A stretch of 64,000 bases of DNA from CADCVT01 sp036389485 (GTDB lineage Bacteria; Actinomycetota; Thermoleophilia; Solirubrobacterales; Solirubrobacteraceae): NCBI GenBank assembly GCA_036389485.1, contig DASVPR010000040.1:184315-248314 (forward strand), written 5' to 3'. Of the stretch, positions 9,839 through 18,022 are shown in pieces. The notes under the pieces were generated by a model. That model was given only the letters and a program-made list of their open reading frames with translations, did no database searches and was not told the origin of the DNA. A program made the position numbers and the translations under genes. Every line of letters starts with the position of its first letter. Position 1 is the first letter of the stretch.

Positions 9839-10807
9839 TCAACGCATGTGGGGGCCGGGACTCCCCAGAACTGGTGAGGCCGACGGGTCCACCTCGACAC
9901 TTGTACGAGGCGAGAGCCGGCCGGCCGCGGCGACCGCGAAGAGCAGCGCGAGCCACGCCGCGGTCGCCACGAGGATGTGCAGCCAGACGATCTCCGCGGG
10001 CAGCTCCAGCTCGTACTGGGCGAAGCCGATGACGCCCTGCGCGGCGACCGCGACGCACAGCGCCGTCAGCGCGGTGCGGACCTGCTTCGTCCCGTTCCAC
10101 CGGCGCGCGAGGAACCAGACGGCGAGCGCGGAGAGGCCGAGGAGCGTCCCGGTGCGGCCGTGCCAGTGGATGACGTCGTCGAGCGTCCCGAACGCGTCGA
10201 GGCGGGAGACCGGCTCGTTCTCCTCGTTCTCCCCCGCGTGCGGCCCGGCGGCGGTGGCGAGCGTGCCGGCGAAGATCGCGAGCGCGCCGATCGGGATGAG
10301 CGCGCGGGTCGCGGTGACGAGGCGGCGGTCGTTGGCGGGCTCGGCGAGCTGGTCCGGCTCGTGGCGCGCGCGCCAGTACAGCGCGACCGCCGCGCAGAGG
10401 ATGAGCATCGAGAGCAGGAAGTGGCCCATGACGAAGCCGGGCTTCAGCTCGAAGAGCACGGTCAGGCCGCCGAGGACGCCCTGCATGAGGACGCCGACGG
10501 GCAGCAGCGTCCCGATGACCGCGAGGTCGCGGCGGAACGGGCGGCGGCGCCACGCCGCGAAGCCGGCGACGAACGAGACGACGCCGACGAGCGCGGAGGC
10601 GAGCCGATTGCCGTACTCGATCCACGCGTGCGTCTCCAGCGGCGCGACGACGCCGTCGCCGCACTTCGGCCAGTTCGGGCACCCGAGCCCGGAGCCGCTG
10701 AGGCGCACCGCGGCGCCGGTCAGGACGATCAGGCCGAGCGCGGCGAGCGCGAAGAGCGTGAGCTGCTCGACGCGGCGCGGCGAGAACGTGGGCAGGCGGC
10801 GGCGCAC
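9839..10807 (-). CDS. ctaA: Heme A synthase (COX15/CtaA)
   Basis: Integral membrane enzyme of 322 residues that oxidises the C8 methyl of heme O to the formyl group of heme A for cytochrome oxidase. About eight helices are present. Conserved features: the extracytoplasmic Cys pair in GLGCPNWPKCGDG, IEYGNRLAS in helix 2, and histidines in MGHFLLSM, IHWHGRTG and WLHILVA. The helix-2 Asn where many homologues have His is, as I recall, usual in actinobacterial CtaA. GTG start at 10807; no ribosome binding site, but TACCCT lies 8 nt upstream, which suggests a leaderless mRNA. The oxidase genes are not in the window. Confidence 0.93.
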   Translation of the reverse strand: MRRRLPTFSPRRVEQLTLFALAALGLIVLTGAAVRLSGSGLGCPNWPKCGDGVVAPLETHAWIEYGNRLASALVGVVSFVAGFAAWRRRPFRRDLAVIGTLLPVGVLMQGVLGGLTVLFELKPGFVMGHFLLSMLILCAAVALYWRARHEPDQLAEPANDRRLVTATRALIPIGALAIFAGTLATAAGPHAGENEENEPVSRLDAFGTLDDVIHWHGRTGTLLGLSALAVWFLARRWNGTKQVRTALTALCVAVAAQGVIGFAQYELELPAEIVWLHILVATAAWLALLFAVAAAGRLSPRTSVEVDPSASPVLGSPGPHMR

Positions 10808-10815
10808 GGCTCGGA

Positions 10816-10841
10816 AGGGTAGGGGCCGCTCGGTTTAGAGT
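10816..10841. promoter_or_regulatory. Divergent -10 pair, ctaA / GT2
   Basis: On the minus strand TACCCT (10821-10816) stands 8 nt before the ctaA GTG; on the plus strand TAGAGT (10836-10841) stands 6 nt before the GT2 GTG. Both fit TANNNT at the distance expected for leaderless mRNAs. Neither gene has a ribosome binding site. Confidence 0.5.
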
Positions 10842-10847
10842 GCGCTC

Positions 10848-11801
10848 GTGCGGCTGTCCGTCGTCGTCCCCGCGTCCGACCGCCCGGCGACGCTCGGCGC
10901 CTGCGTCGAGGCCGTCGAGCGGGCGATGGCGCCCGGGGACGAGCTGCTCGTGATGACCTCGCCTCTCGGCGCTTCGCCGGCCCGGCTGCGCAACCTCGGC
11001 GCCATGCGGGCGGAGGGGGACGTCGTCGTGTTCGTCGACGCCGACATCGTCGTGCACGCGGACGCGCTCGACCGGCTGCGGGACGCGTTCGGCGACCGCG
11101 AGCTGGCGGTCGCGTTCGGCTCGTACGACGACACGCCGCCGGGCGGGACCGTCGCGATGTTCCGCAACCTGCTGCACCACCACGTCCACCAGATGGCGGG
11201 CGGCTCGGCGACGACATTCTGGGCGGGGCTCGGGGCGGTGCGGCGCGACGTCTTCCTCGGCGCCGGCGGGTTCGACGACCGCCGCTACCCGCGCCCGATG
11301 CTCGAGGACGTCGAGCTCGGGCTGCGGCTCACCGACGACGGGCGGCGGATCCTCCTGATGCCGGACGTCAGCGGGACGCACCTGAAGACGTGGAGCCTGC
11401 GCCAGATGGTGCGCAGCGACGTGCGCGACCGCGGCGTCCCGTGGACGCGGCTGCTGCTCGAGCGCCGCCGCGCCCCGGCCGTGCTGAACCTGGGCTGGCG
11501 CCATCGGGTGTCGGCGCTCGCGGTCGCGGCGCTGCCGGTGCTCGCGGTGCTGGGGGCGGTGCTCGGCGTCGTCGCGGGCCTCGCCGCGTTCCTGGCGTTG
11601 AACGCGCGGTTCTACGCGCTGCTCGTGCGGCGGATGGGCGTGGCGCGCGGCGTGGCCGGCGTCGGGCTGCACGCGCTCCACCACGGGATCGCGCTCGTCG
11701 CGCTGGGCGTCGGCGTCGCGGCGCACGTCCGCCGCAGCCACGCGCTGCCGCGCCCCTCGCCGCTCGGCGTCGAGCCGCAGCCGGCGCGCGAGCGCCCCTG
11801 A
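10848..11801 (+). CDS. Family 2 glycosyltransferase with C-terminal membrane helices
   Basis: A 317-residue GT-A enzyme. MRLSVVVPASDRPATLGACV begins the nucleotide-binding fold and VVVFVDADIVVH carries the metal-binding D-A-D. The acceptor-side region contains FWAGLGAVRRDVF, the usual GT2 GAxxxxRR pattern, followed by MLEDVELGLRL with the ED motif. Two or three hydrophobic segments (about 215-250 and 270-295) would hold it at the membrane. It opens the first surface-glycan block. Donor and acceptor cannot be told. Confidence 0.85.
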   Translation: MRLSVVVPASDRPATLGACVEAVERAMAPGDELLVMTSPLGASPARLRNLGAMRAEGDVVVFVDADIVVHADALDRLRDAFGDRELAVAFGSYDDTPPGGTVAMFRNLLHHHVHQMAGGSATTFWAGLGAVRRDVFLGAGGFDDRRYPRPMLEDVELGLRLTDDGRRILLMPDVSGTHLKTWSLRQMVRSDVRDRGVPWTRLLLERRRAPAVLNLGWRHRVSALAVAALPVLAVLGAVLGVVAGLAAFLALNARFYALLVRRMGVARGVAGVGLHALHHGIALVALGVGVAAHVRRSHALPRPSPLGVEPQPARERP

Positions 11802-11884
11802 GGGCGCGCCTCCGCCGCCGTGCGCCGCGCGAACCTTCGGGCCCCCGGCGGCCTCGTCCGCCCGCCCGCGCGACCCGGCGCGCT

Positions 11885-12658
11885 TCAGTCCCCCTTCGGG
11901 TGCGCCCGGTATTGCGCGACGACCTCGTCGAACGGGCCGTCGCGGACGACGCGGCCGTCCTCGAGGTGGACCGCCCGGTCGCAGAACGTCGCCAGGAGCG
12001 GGTGGTCGTGGCCGGCGGCGACGACGATGCCGCCGCCGGCGGCGAGGTCCCGCGCGCGCTCGGCGATGAGCGTGCGGAACTCGTGGTCGAGCGCCTCGTG
12101 GACCTCGTCGAGCACGACGACGCTCGCGCCCGCGGCCTGGCCGACCGCGAAGCCGAGCCGCGCGCGCATCCCCTGCGAGTAGGTCGCGACCGGCCGCTCG
12201 AACGCCGACCCGAGCGCGGCTTGGTCGCGCACGTCGTCGAGTCGCTCTCGCATCTCCGCGCGGGGCACGCCGGCGAGCACGCCGATCAGCTCGGCGTTCT
12301 CGCGGCCGCTGAGGATCCCGACGAGGCCGGCGTCGACCGACAGCAGCGCGCGGACGCGGCCGCGGACCTCGATCTTCCCCTCGTCGGGGATCACGACGCC
12401 GGCGATCGAACGCAGCAGGGACGTCTTCCCCGACCCGCTGCGCCCGACGAGCGCGACGGCCTCTCCGGGGAGGAACGTCAGGTCGACGTGGCGCAGGGCC
12501 CAGACGCGGTCCCGCGGCCGGCGCAGGCGCAGCGCCCGGAGGGTGGGCGTGACGGGGCGCTGGTGGCGGTCCAGCTCGAACTCGAGCCCGAGGTCGCGGG
12601 CGGCCACGAGCACGCGCGCCGAGTCCACGTGGGGCGGGCTGTCGGTGGCGTGGGCCAC
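11885..12658 (-). CDS. ABC-type polysaccharide exporter, ATPase subunit
   Basis: A 257-residue nucleotide-binding subunit of the TagH/KpsT/Wzt class. Walker A GRSGSGKT (72-79), signature YSQGM (160-164), Walker B VVVLDE (180-185) and the H-loop H217 are intact. The FDEVVAQYR ending is typical of teichoic-acid/O-antigen export ATPases, and no C-terminal carbohydrate-binding domain is fused. The start is uncertain: the frame is open to 12802, but GTG 12658 lies 11 nt from a TAGGCT hexamer. The likely partner is the permease at 14176, on the other strand beyond one glycosyltransferase gene. Confidence 0.88.
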   Translation of the reverse strand: MAHATDSPPHVDSARVLVAARDLGLEFELDRHQRPVTPTLRALRLRRPRDRVWALRHVDLTFLPGEAVALVGRSGSGKTSLLRSIAGVVIPDEGKIEVRGRVRALLSVDAGLVGILSGRENAELIGVLAGVPRAEMRERLDDVRDQAALGSAFERPVATYSQGMRARLGFAVGQAAGASVVVLDEVHEALDHEFRTLIAERARDLAAGGGIVVAAGHDHPLLATFCDRAVHLEDGRVVRDGPFDEVVAQYRAHPKGD

Positions 12659-12669
12659 GGGGGTCCCAA

Positions 12670-12679
12670 AGCCTATGCT
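12670..12679. promoter_or_regulatory. Divergent -10 pair, exporter ATPase / membrane GT
   Basis: Overlapping hexamers share two bases: TAGGCT on the minus strand (12675-12670), 11 nt before GTG 12658, and TATGCT on the plus strand (12674-12679), 10 nt before ATG 12690. The plus-strand hexamer contains the alternative ATG at 12675, which argues for the start at 12690. Confidence 0.4.
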
Positions 12680-12689
12680 GGCCGCCGCG

Positions 12690-14162
12690 ATGTCGCGGAC
12701 CCTGCCCTCCGCCGCCCGGGCCGCCGGCGCCGTGGCGCTGCTCGCCGGCCTCGCGGCGGTCACGCGGCTCTCGAGCTGGCGCAAGCCGCTCGCGACGGAC
12801 ACCGGCCAGTACCTCTACATCGGCGACCTGGTCCTCGACGGGGGGACCCCGTACACCGACGCGGTCAACAACAAGGGCCCGATGACGTACGTGCTGTTCG
12901 CGCTGATCCGTCTCGGCGCGGGGACGTCGATGACGGCGGTCCGGGTTGTTCTGCTCGCGTTCGCGGTACTCGCGGCGCTGGCGCTCGGCGCGTATGTCGC
13001 CCGGTTCACGGACCGGGCGACGGGCGCGGTGGCCGCGGCCGGCTTCGCGGTCTTCGCCGCGCTCCCCGCGTTCCAGGGGGACGACCCGAACACCGAGCAG
13101 ATCGGGATCGCGTTCGTGGTCGGGTCGTGGTGGCTCGCGACGCGCCCGCCGGCTCGGCGCGCGTTCGCCGCCGGCGCCGCCGCTGCCGCGGCCGTCGCGA
13201 TGAACCCGGCGTTCGCGGTCGTCCTGCCGTTCACCGCGTGGGAGGTGTGGCGCGCGCGCGACGCCGCAGCGCCCGGCGGCACGAAGCGGCTCGCCTCCGC
13301 TCTCGCCGGCGCGGTCGCGGTCGCGGCGCCGCTCCTCCTCTGGCTCCTCGCCCGCGGCGCGCTCGACGAGATGTGGCACCACGTGGTCGAGTTCGCCCGC
13401 GGGCGGGCGGACGGGTCGATCTCGGAGGACGCGGTCCCGGCGCGGAGCGTCGACGCGAGCGGCGAGCCCGGGGCGTTCGAGGTCCCGGCGCAGGGGTTCT
13501 GGGTCGTGGGGATCGCGGGACTGCTGCTCGCGCTCACCGACGCGCGGGCGCGGCGGGTCGCGGTCCCGATGCTCGCCTGGGTGGTGGTCGGCTGGGCGCG
13601 CGTGAAGGGCGCGACCTACGAGTTCCCGCACCACTACTACCCCGTGCTGCCGGGTCTCGTGGCCGGCCTCGCGCTCGGCGCCGCGCGGCTGTGGGCGCTG
13701 ACGTCGCGTCCCCGGGTGCGGTACGCGATCGCGGCGGTCGCCATCGCTCTGCCCGCTGCGCAGTGGGTCGCGCGGCCGGAGCGCGACGCGCTCGACGTCC
13801 CCGCGCGGCTGCGGTGGGGAAAGGAGTTCGGGTCGTTCGCGCTCGCGTACCCGGTGGCCGCGTTCGTGCGCGCGCACACGGCGCCGGGCGACCGCATCCT
13901 CGTCGCCGCGACCGACCCCGAGGTCTACTGGCTCGCCGACCGCCGGGCGAGCACGCCGTACTTCGACGTGTTCCCGCTCCGGCGCGAGCGGCGGCTGGTG
14001 GGCGCGCGGGCGAACGACGTGGCGTACGACCCGCCGAAGGCGATCGTCGCGATGCCGGACGCGGAGGAGTCCGACCCGTGGTTCCCCGCGCTCCTGGACC
14101 TCCACGAGTTCCCGCCCGCGTACGAGGCGGACGGCGCCCGCGTCTGGCTGCTGAAGCGGTAA
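12690..14162 (+). CDS. GT39/PMT-like membrane glycosyltransferase
   Basis: A polytopic membrane protein of 490 residues with about ten helices. The first outer loop carries DTGQYLYIGDLVLDGGTPY and NNKGPMTYVLFAL, the arrangement of acidic and aromatic residues seen in GT39/GT83 (PMT- and ArnT-like) enzymes that use polyprenyl-phosphate sugars outside the membrane. A soluble C-terminal region begins after the last helix, near PERDALDVPARLRWG. ATG 12675 is an alternative start. It lies between the ATPase and permease genes of an ABC exporter, so it probably decorates the exported glycan. Confidence 0.75.
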   Translation: MSRTLPSAARAAGAVALLAGLAAVTRLSSWRKPLATDTGQYLYIGDLVLDGGTPYTDAVNNKGPMTYVLFALIRLGAGTSMTAVRVVLLAFAVLAALALGAYVARFTDRATGAVAAAGFAVFAALPAFQGDDPNTEQIGIAFVVGSWWLATRPPARRAFAAGAAAAAAVAMNPAFAVVLPFTAWEVWRARDAAAPGGTKRLASALAGAVAVAAPLLLWLLARGALDEMWHHVVEFARGRADGSISEDAVPARSVDASGEPGAFEVPAQGFWVVGIAGLLLALTDARARRVAVPMLAWVVVGWARVKGATYEFPHHYYPVLPGLVAGLALGAARLWALTSRPRVRYAIAAVAIALPAAQWVARPERDALDVPARLRWGKEFGSFALAYPVAAFVRAHTAPGDRILVAATDPEVYWLADRRASTPYFDVFPLRRERRLVGARANDVAYDPPKAIVAMPDAEESDPWFPALLDLHEFPPAYEADGARVWLLKR

Positions 14163-14175
14163 CTACTCTCGGGGC

Positions 14176-15033
14176 GTGGCGACGCACGACCTCCCCGCGG
14201 GCCGTCCGCTTCCCGGCCCGTCCGCGCTGGGCGGCGACGCGCGGCGCTTCTGGCGCCTGACGTGGACGCTGGCCGTCACGAACTTCAAGCTGCGCTTCTA
14301 CGGCAGCGCGCTCGGCTACCTGTGGCAGCTCATGCGGCCGCTGCTGCTGTTCGGCGTGCTGTACGTCGTCTTCACCGAGTTCGTGCGGCTCGGCGACGAC
14401 ATCGAGTTCTATCCCGTCGTCCTGCTCACGGGGATCGTGCTCTTCACGTTCGTGAGCGAGGCGACGAGCTCGGGCGTGACCTCGCTGCTGGCGAGCGAGG
14501 CACTGATCCGCAAGGTCGAGTTCCCGCGGATGGCGATCCCGTGCTCCGTCGTGTTGACGTCGCTGTTCAACCTCGGGCTGAACCTGGTCGCGGTCGTCGT
14601 GTTCGCGGTGATCAGCGGGGTCGACCTGCACGGGTCGTTGATCCAGCTGCCGGTCATCATCGGCGGGCTCGTCGCGTTCGTGCTCGGGATCGTGCTCGTG
14701 ACGTCGTCGATGTACGTGAAGTACCGCGACGTGCAGCCGATCTGGGACGTCGTCCTGCAGATGCTCTTCTACGGCACGCCGGTCCTGTACCCGATCGAGA
14801 TCGTGCAGGAGACGAGCCCGTCCGCGGCGGAGTGGCTCGTGACGCTGAACCCGTTCGCGGCGGTCGTGCAGCAGGCGCGGCACGCGCTCTTGGATCCCAC
14901 CGCCGACTCCGCGGCCGTCGCCGCCGGAGGCTGGAGCCACCTGTCCATCACCGGGTTGATCCTCCTCGCGATCCTCGGCGGCGGGTTCGTCGTCTTCCAC
15001 CGCCGCGCGCCGTACGTCGCCGAAGAGCTCTAG
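14176..15033 (+). CDS. ABC-type polysaccharide exporter, permease subunit
   Basis: A 285-residue ABC-2 permease of the TagG/KpsM/Wzm class, with six predicted helices. Typical features are the amphipathic N-terminus ending LGYLWQLMRPLLLFGVLYVV, the cytoplasmic SEALIRKVEFPRMAIP segment, SSMYVKYRDVQPIWDVVLQ and a C-terminal NPFAAVVQQARHALL. It would work with the ATPase at 11885-12658 to export a lipid-linked glycan. GTG start, preceded by TACTCT 6 nt upstream (leaderless type). Its stop overlaps the convergent glycosyltransferase stop in the bases CTAG. Confidence 0.9.
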   Translation: MATHDLPAGRPLPGPSALGGDARRFWRLTWTLAVTNFKLRFYGSALGYLWQLMRPLLLFGVLYVVFTEFVRLGDDIEFYPVVLLTGIVLFTFVSEATSSGVTSLLASEALIRKVEFPRMAIPCSVVLTSLFNLGLNLVAVVVFAVISGVDLHGSLIQLPVIIGGLVAFVLGIVLVTSSMYVKYRDVQPIWDVVLQMLFYGTPVLYPIEIVQETSPSAAEWLVTLNPFAAVVQQARHALLDPTADSAAVAAGGWSHLSITGLILLAILGGGFVVFHRRAPYVAEEL

Positions 15034-16067
15034 CCGACGTCGCGCAGGAAGTCGTGGAGGACGCGCTCCCAGACGTGGGTCGCGCGGAACCGCTCCGCCT
15101 TGAGGCGGCCGCGGACGCGGATACGGCGGAAGAGGTCGGGCGCGGTGCGGATCGCGTCGAGGGTGCGGGCCAGGCCGTCGGGGGACGGCGGCTCGAGGAG
15201 GTCGAGGCCGGGTTCGAGGCCGTGCTTCGGGTGCGGCGGCTCCGCGACGACGAGGTGGCCGGCGGCGAGGTGCAGCGCGATGCGGTGGTCGAAGGTCGGG
15301 CGGTCGGTCGCCTGCGGTACGACGCCGACGTCCGCCTGGGCGAGCAGCGCGGGGAGGCGGTCGGGCGTGAGGCCGTGCGCGATGTGCCTTACGTCGTGGA
15401 GGTGCTTCGCCGGGCCGAGCCACCACTCGCGGTGGTCCGTGGAAGGCGCGGCGCAGACGATCCGCGGCGGGCGGCTCGCGCGGGTCACGGGGCGGAAGAG
15501 GGCGTCGTCGATGGGCGGCGCGATCGTGCGCCACAGCCGTGCGCCGACGGCGTCGAGCGGATCGAGCGCGACGAGCCGGTCGCACGCGGCGCCGGGCGAC
15601 CCGGGCGCGTAGAGCCGCGCGCGCTCCTCCGCCGCCGCGGCGTGGAGGAGCGCAGCCGGAGGAGGCTCGCCCGGCGGCGCCGCCTTCACCGCCCACACCG
15701 GCGGCCGCTCGGCCGGCACCGCGACGCCCAGCACCGGGACGCCGGCGGCGGAGAGCGCCGCCGCGTCGTGCGCGGCGACGCCGAGCGCCACGACGACATC
15801 CGGCCGCGCCGCGCGGAGGAGCTCCGCGACCTCGTCCGCGTCGGTGGCGCGCGTGTCGACGAGGTGCGGCTGGAGGCGTGGCGCGACGCCGTTCGGCGAA
15901 GCCGCGCCGCTCGCCGCGCCCGCGCCGCTCGCCGCCGCGACGCCGCCCGGCACCCATGCCGCGAACCTCGTCGCGTCGCCGGCGAACGCGACGCGGAGGG
16001 GGCGGCCGGGGGTTGGCGTGGCGCGGCGGGGCGCGCGCACCGGCGCGGGATGCCGGGCGGTGGTCAC
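15030..16067 (-). CDS. CgeB-like glycosyltransferase, diverged
   Basis: A 345-residue protein whose C-terminal half matches the two other CgeB-like GTs in the window (17087 and 39841): LHDVRHIAHGLTPDRLPALL, LHLAAGHLVVAEPPHPKHG and RLKAERFRATHVWERVLHDF. The donor-site segment differs: where the others read NLHN followed by FENR, this one has VPQATDRPTFDHR. The N-terminal half is Ala/Gly/Pro-rich and hard to align. GTG start at 16067 overlaps the stop of the upstream GT (GTGA), so the two are translated together. Activity is doubtful. Confidence 0.7.
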   Translation of the reverse strand: MTTARHPAPVRAPRRATPTPGRPLRVAFAGDATRFAAWVPGGVAAASGAGAASGAASPNGVAPRLQPHLVDTRATDADEVAELLRAARPDVVVALGVAAHDAAALSAAGVPVLGVAVPAERPPVWAVKAAPPGEPPPAALLHAAAAEERARLYAPGSPGAACDRLVALDPLDAVGARLWRTIAPPIDDALFRPVTRASRPPRIVCAAPSTDHREWWLGPAKHLHDVRHIAHGLTPDRLPALLAQADVGVVPQATDRPTFDHRIALHLAAGHLVVAEPPHPKHGLEPGLDLLEPPSPDGLARTLDAIRTAPDLFRRIRVRGRLKAERFRATHVWERVLHDFLRDVG

Positions 16068-17059
16068 CCCGCTAGGCGGGCCTTCGCGCGCCTCTTCAGC
16101 GCGGCGGCGGCCTTCCGGAGCGGGTTCGGGCGGGGCGCGTCTCGGAGGCGGTGGATCTCGGCGGTCAGCGTCGCGTGCTCCTGGTGGAAGACCGCCGCGC
16201 CGCCGATGGCGTCGCCCATGAGGCGGACGGGCCACCGCGCCGCGGCCGGCGGGTCCTCGTCGAGGATCCGGCGGAGCGCGGACTCCATCTCCGCGGCGGC
16301 GTCGTCCCACGTCGGCCAGGACTCGCCCCTCGCCCACGCCGCCTCCTTCAGCCGCGCGAGCAGCTCGCGGTCGCGCGCGAGCAGGTCGAGGAACCGCGCC
16401 GCGCCCCGCGTGTCGTCGGCGTCCGCGACGAACCCGTTTTCGCCGTGCACGACGAGGTCGGTGGCGTCGTGCGCCGGCCCGACCACCGCCGTCGCGCCCG
16501 TCCGGAACCCCGCGAGCGGCACGTCGAGGACGCCGTCGACCGTTGAGAGCATCAGCACGACGTCCGCGTCGGCGAGGGAGGTGGTGGTGGCCGGCTCCGT
16601 CATGGCGTCGAACGCGGGGCGGTCCTCGTCGCGCGCGAGGTGGACGCGGAGGGGCGCGGGGGAGGCGCCGGCGGCGGAGGCGCTCGACGCCGCGGCCGCG
16701 GCAGGCGGCGGGCCGCTCGTGACGAGGAGGCATCTCGCTTCGGGGCGCAGGTCGGCGAGGGTCGCGGCGATCCATGGGGCGGCGGCGACGAAGTCGACGG
16801 GGAGGTCGTACGCGAGCTGGGCGGCGAAGCGCTCGGCCTGCCAGGTCCCCATCCGGCGGTACGCGAAGTGGTCGACCCAGAAGGCGTTCCTCACCGCGTC
16901 GGCCTCGAACAGGCGCGCGCACGCGGCCCAGTCGCAGGCGACCGCGACGTCGACCCCCTCGGCGGGCGGCGCGACGGCGACGAGCGCGTCCAACCTCCGC
17001 GCGTACTCGGCGATCGCGAACGGCGCGGGCAGCTCTGAGGTCAGGAAGCAGACGCGCAC
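16064..17059 (-). CDS. GT4-like glycosyltransferase, diverged
   Basis: A 331-residue GT-B protein paralogous to the GT4 at 41704: both have the YDLPV/LDLPV segment, the L-x-D-L-R-P region, an LAGFRTGATAVV / LEGFHMGATTVT donor loop, ARFLDLLARDRELL, and W-P-T/S-W near the end. The E-x7-E donor motif (VEGMYGPPLEG in the paralogue) reads VDGVLDVPLAG here: one Glu is Asp, the other Ala. Function may be lost or changed. GTG start at 17059 with TAGGAT 9 nt upstream. It is the first gene of a pair with the CgeB-like GT. Confidence 0.72.
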   Translation of the reverse strand: MRVCFLTSELPAPFAIAEYARRLDALVAVAPPAEGVDVAVACDWAACARLFEADAVRNAFWVDHFAYRRMGTWQAERFAAQLAYDLPVDFVAAAPWIAATLADLRPEARCLLVTSGPPPAAAAASSASAAGASPAPLRVHLARDEDRPAFDAMTEPATTTSLADADVVLMLSTVDGVLDVPLAGFRTGATAVVGPAHDATDLVVHGENGFVADADDTRGAARFLDLLARDRELLARLKEAAWARGESWPTWDDAAAEMESALRRILDEDPPAAARWPVRLMGDAIGGAAVFHQEHATLTAEIHRLRDAPRPNPLRKAAAALKRRAKARLAG

Positions 17060-17068
17060 GGCGGGGAG

Positions 17069-17078
17069 ATCCTAGGGT
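17069..17078. promoter_or_regulatory. Divergent -10 pair at 17.07 kb
   Basis: Minus-strand TAGGAT (17074-17069) lies 9 nt before GTG 17059, and plus-strand TAGGGT (17073-17078) lies 8 nt before GTG 17087. The two hexamers share the central TA. Neither gene has a ribosome binding site. Confidence 0.5.
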
Positions 17079-17086
17079 GACGGGCC

Positions 17087-18022
17087 GTGCGACTCGCGTT
17101 CGTCGGCCAGCGGGAGTACTTCGGCTACACGTCGCTGCAGGCGCCCGCGGGCGGGGTCGAGCCGTCGTTCGTGCACTTCTATCCGGAGGCGCCGGTCGAG
17201 CCGCTGCTCGCCGAGCTCGAACGCCTCCAGCCCGACGTCGTGTTCGTCTGGCGGCCGGAGCTGATCCCGCCCGAAGCGTTCGCGCAGCTCGAAGCGATCA
17301 CCGTGGGCTACCTGACCGAGCCGCTTCCCCGACCGGGGACAGTCCCCCACCGCGATCTGGCGATGCGGTTCGAGCACCTCAAGCGCGCCGACCCGAGCAA
17401 CTTCGACCGGATCGTCTCGTTCGACCCTCTCGTGGCCCCCACCGTCGACGCCCACATGCGCGTCTGGCGCTCGTTCCCGATCCCCGTCGGCGACGCGTAC
17501 TACACCGACGTCCGCGCGCCCCACGACAGGCCGCGCGTCCTCTTCACCGGCCGCTCGACCGCCCACCGCGAGCGCTTCCTCGGGCCCGTCAAGAAGGACT
17601 TCCCCACGGTCCACCTCGCCCACGGCGTGACCGACGAGCAGCTCCTCCCCTTCCTCGGCGAGGCCGACGTCGGCGTCAACCTCCACAACGAGCCGTACCC
17701 GACGTTCGAGAACCGCGTCCCCGCCTACCTCGCCGCCGGGCTGCTGGTGATCACCGAGCCGCTGTCGCCGCGCCACGGCCTCCAGCCCGGCCGCGACCTC
17801 CTCGAGGTCACCGAGCCGTACCGCCTGTACGAGCTCGTCGAGCACCTCGCGAAGGCGCCGCACGCCTTCGACACGATCAGGCGCAACGGCCGCCGCGCCG
17901 CCGAGCGGTGGCGGGCCTCCCGCGTCTATCCGCGATTTACCAAAGACCTGATCCACGACGTCCGCGCCTTCGGCCGCGGACGACCCGCCAAGGACGTCCC
18001 CGCTACCCTCGGAGCCGCATGA
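17087..18022 (+). CDS. CgeB-like family 1 glycosyltransferase
   Basis: A 311-residue GT-B enzyme of the CgeB/Glyco_trans_1_2 type. It begins VRLAFVGQREYF, as does its paralogue at 39841. Shared blocks are NFDRIVSFDPLVAPT, RVLFTGRSTAHRERF, ADVGVNLHNEPYPTFENRV and LAAGLLVITEPLSPRHGL, the last two forming the nucleotide-sugar site. Codons for RPGTVPH contain a perfect GGGGACAGTCCCC palindrome (17335-17347); the paralogue has unrelated residues of equal length there. It starts a three-gene operon with the epimerase and rmlD. Sugar and acceptor are unknown. Confidence 0.82.
   Translation: MRLAFVGQREYFGYTSLQAPAGGVEPSFVHFYPEAPVEPLLAELERLQPDVVFVWRPELIPPEAFAQLEAITVGYLTEPLPRPGTVPHRDLAMRFEHLKRADPSNFDRIVSFDPLVAPTVDAHMRVWRSFPIPVGDAYYTDVRAPHDRPRVLFTGRSTAHRERFLGPVKKDFPTVHLAHGVTDEQLLPFLGEADVGVNLHNEPYPTFENRVPAYLAAGLLVITEPLSPRHGLQPGRDLLEVTEPYRLYELVEHLAKAPHAFDTIRRNGRRAAERWRASRVYPRFTKDLIHDVRAFGRGRPAKDVPATLGAA
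17335..17347. repeat. Single GGGGACAGTCCCC palindrome inside a gene
   Basis: This 13-bp sequence is the exact reverse complement of the unit repeated three times at 49881-49939, but it stands alone and in frame within a glycosyltransferase gene. Confidence 0.7.
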
